Source: Halanaerobacter jeridensis (GTDB taxonomy: Bacteria; Bacillota; Halanaerobiia; Halobacteroidales; Halobacteroidaceae). From it: a DNA stretch of 64,000 nucleotides. Of this stretch, positions 63,932 through 64,000 are shown piece by piece. Location of the stretch: NCBI RefSeq assembly GCF_016908315.1, contig NZ_JAFBDQ010000003.1, positions 231,926-295,925 on the forward strand, written 5' to 3'. Position numbers and translations under genes: made by a program. The notes under the pieces are model-generated. The model was not told the origin of the DNA. It saw nothing but the letters and a program-made list of their open reading frames with translations, and did no database searches. Every line of letters starts with the position of its first letter. Positions within the stretch are counted from its first letter, which is position 1.

Positions 63932-64000
63932 ATTAAGTCCTCGATCTATTAGTACCAGTCAGCTGAGGATGTTACCACCCTTACACCTCTGGCCTATCTA
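63932..64000 (-). rRNA. rrl: 23S ribosomal RNA, 3' end only
   Basis: The last 69 bases of the window are the 3' terminus of 23S rRNA on the minus strand. They include GGCCAGAGGTGTAAGGGTGG, CTCAGCTGACTGGTACTAAT and AGATCGAGGACTTAATC. The rest lies beyond the window. Confidence 0.93.

Overview
The window is AT-rich bacterial chromosome in which every supported gene, including an rRNA operon end, lies on the minus strand. Read 5'->3', transcription therefore runs from high to low coordinates. The gene content points to an endospore-forming Firmicute of the clostridial kind: spmA/spmB, spoIVA, spoVS, spoIIP, YIEGIA with its capping subunit, DUF3189 proteins, and an IspH-S1 fusion. It also encodes a predicted outer-membrane beta-barrel protein with a signal peptide and a C-terminal Phe, and an ExbB/TolQ-type channel, so a diderm envelope is likely. 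Sporulation plus a diderm envelope plus strong AT bias and several acidic tails suggests Halanaerobiales (Halobacteroidaceae-like). That placement is inference; the 23S fragment at the right edge could test it.

Layout in transcription order (right to left). 63.5-64 kb: the 3' end of 23S rRNA, 5S rRNA and tRNA-Asn. 60.6-63.5 kb: a TrmB regulator and a GH13 alpha-glucan hydrolase. 57.8-60.5 kb: a nitroreductase, a DksA/TraR-like protein, lspA and an RluD-family gene. 43.3-57.7 kb: a large pyrimidine locus (pyrR, uracil permease, an inserted sensor kinase, pyrB-pyrC-pyrF, carA-carB, pyrK-pyrD, pyrE). It has three PyrR-type attenuators, clear sigma-A promoters for pyrR, pyrB and carA, and a probable arginine operator at carA. 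38-43 kb: a SpoIIE-type phosphatase, cinA, a membrane metallophosphoesterase and thpR. 31-38 kb: recA, recX, a Mre11-like nuclease, a Rad50-like ATPase split into three translationally coupled genes, and RNase Y. 18-31 kb: a sporulation and cell-envelope block (ymdB, spoVS, DUF1614, spoIIP, YIEGIA, capping subunit, two DUF3189 genes, a DUF512 radical SAM protein, der, plsY, gpsA, spoIVA, hup). 11.5-18 kb: PilZ, a small ORF, a structured noncoding stretch, ilvE, pheB, hom, lysC and thrB. 1-11.3 kb: the outer-membrane protein, a SulP transporter, a RibD-like reductase, a TPR protein, DUF445, ispH-S1, spmA/spmB, a PHP phosphoesterase and a partial exbB-like gene.

The most unusual items are these. 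plsY appears to start at ATT. A MITE-like repeat (three copies, two of them flanking gpsA) has a small hairpin at each end. A second repeat family is shared between the 5S-23S spacer and two amino-acid/pyrimidine loci. The ilvE leader holds at least four consecutive hairpins and resembles a structured RNA. The Rad50-like protein is split exactly after its zinc hook. No CRISPR array, intact insertion sequence or prophage was seen.
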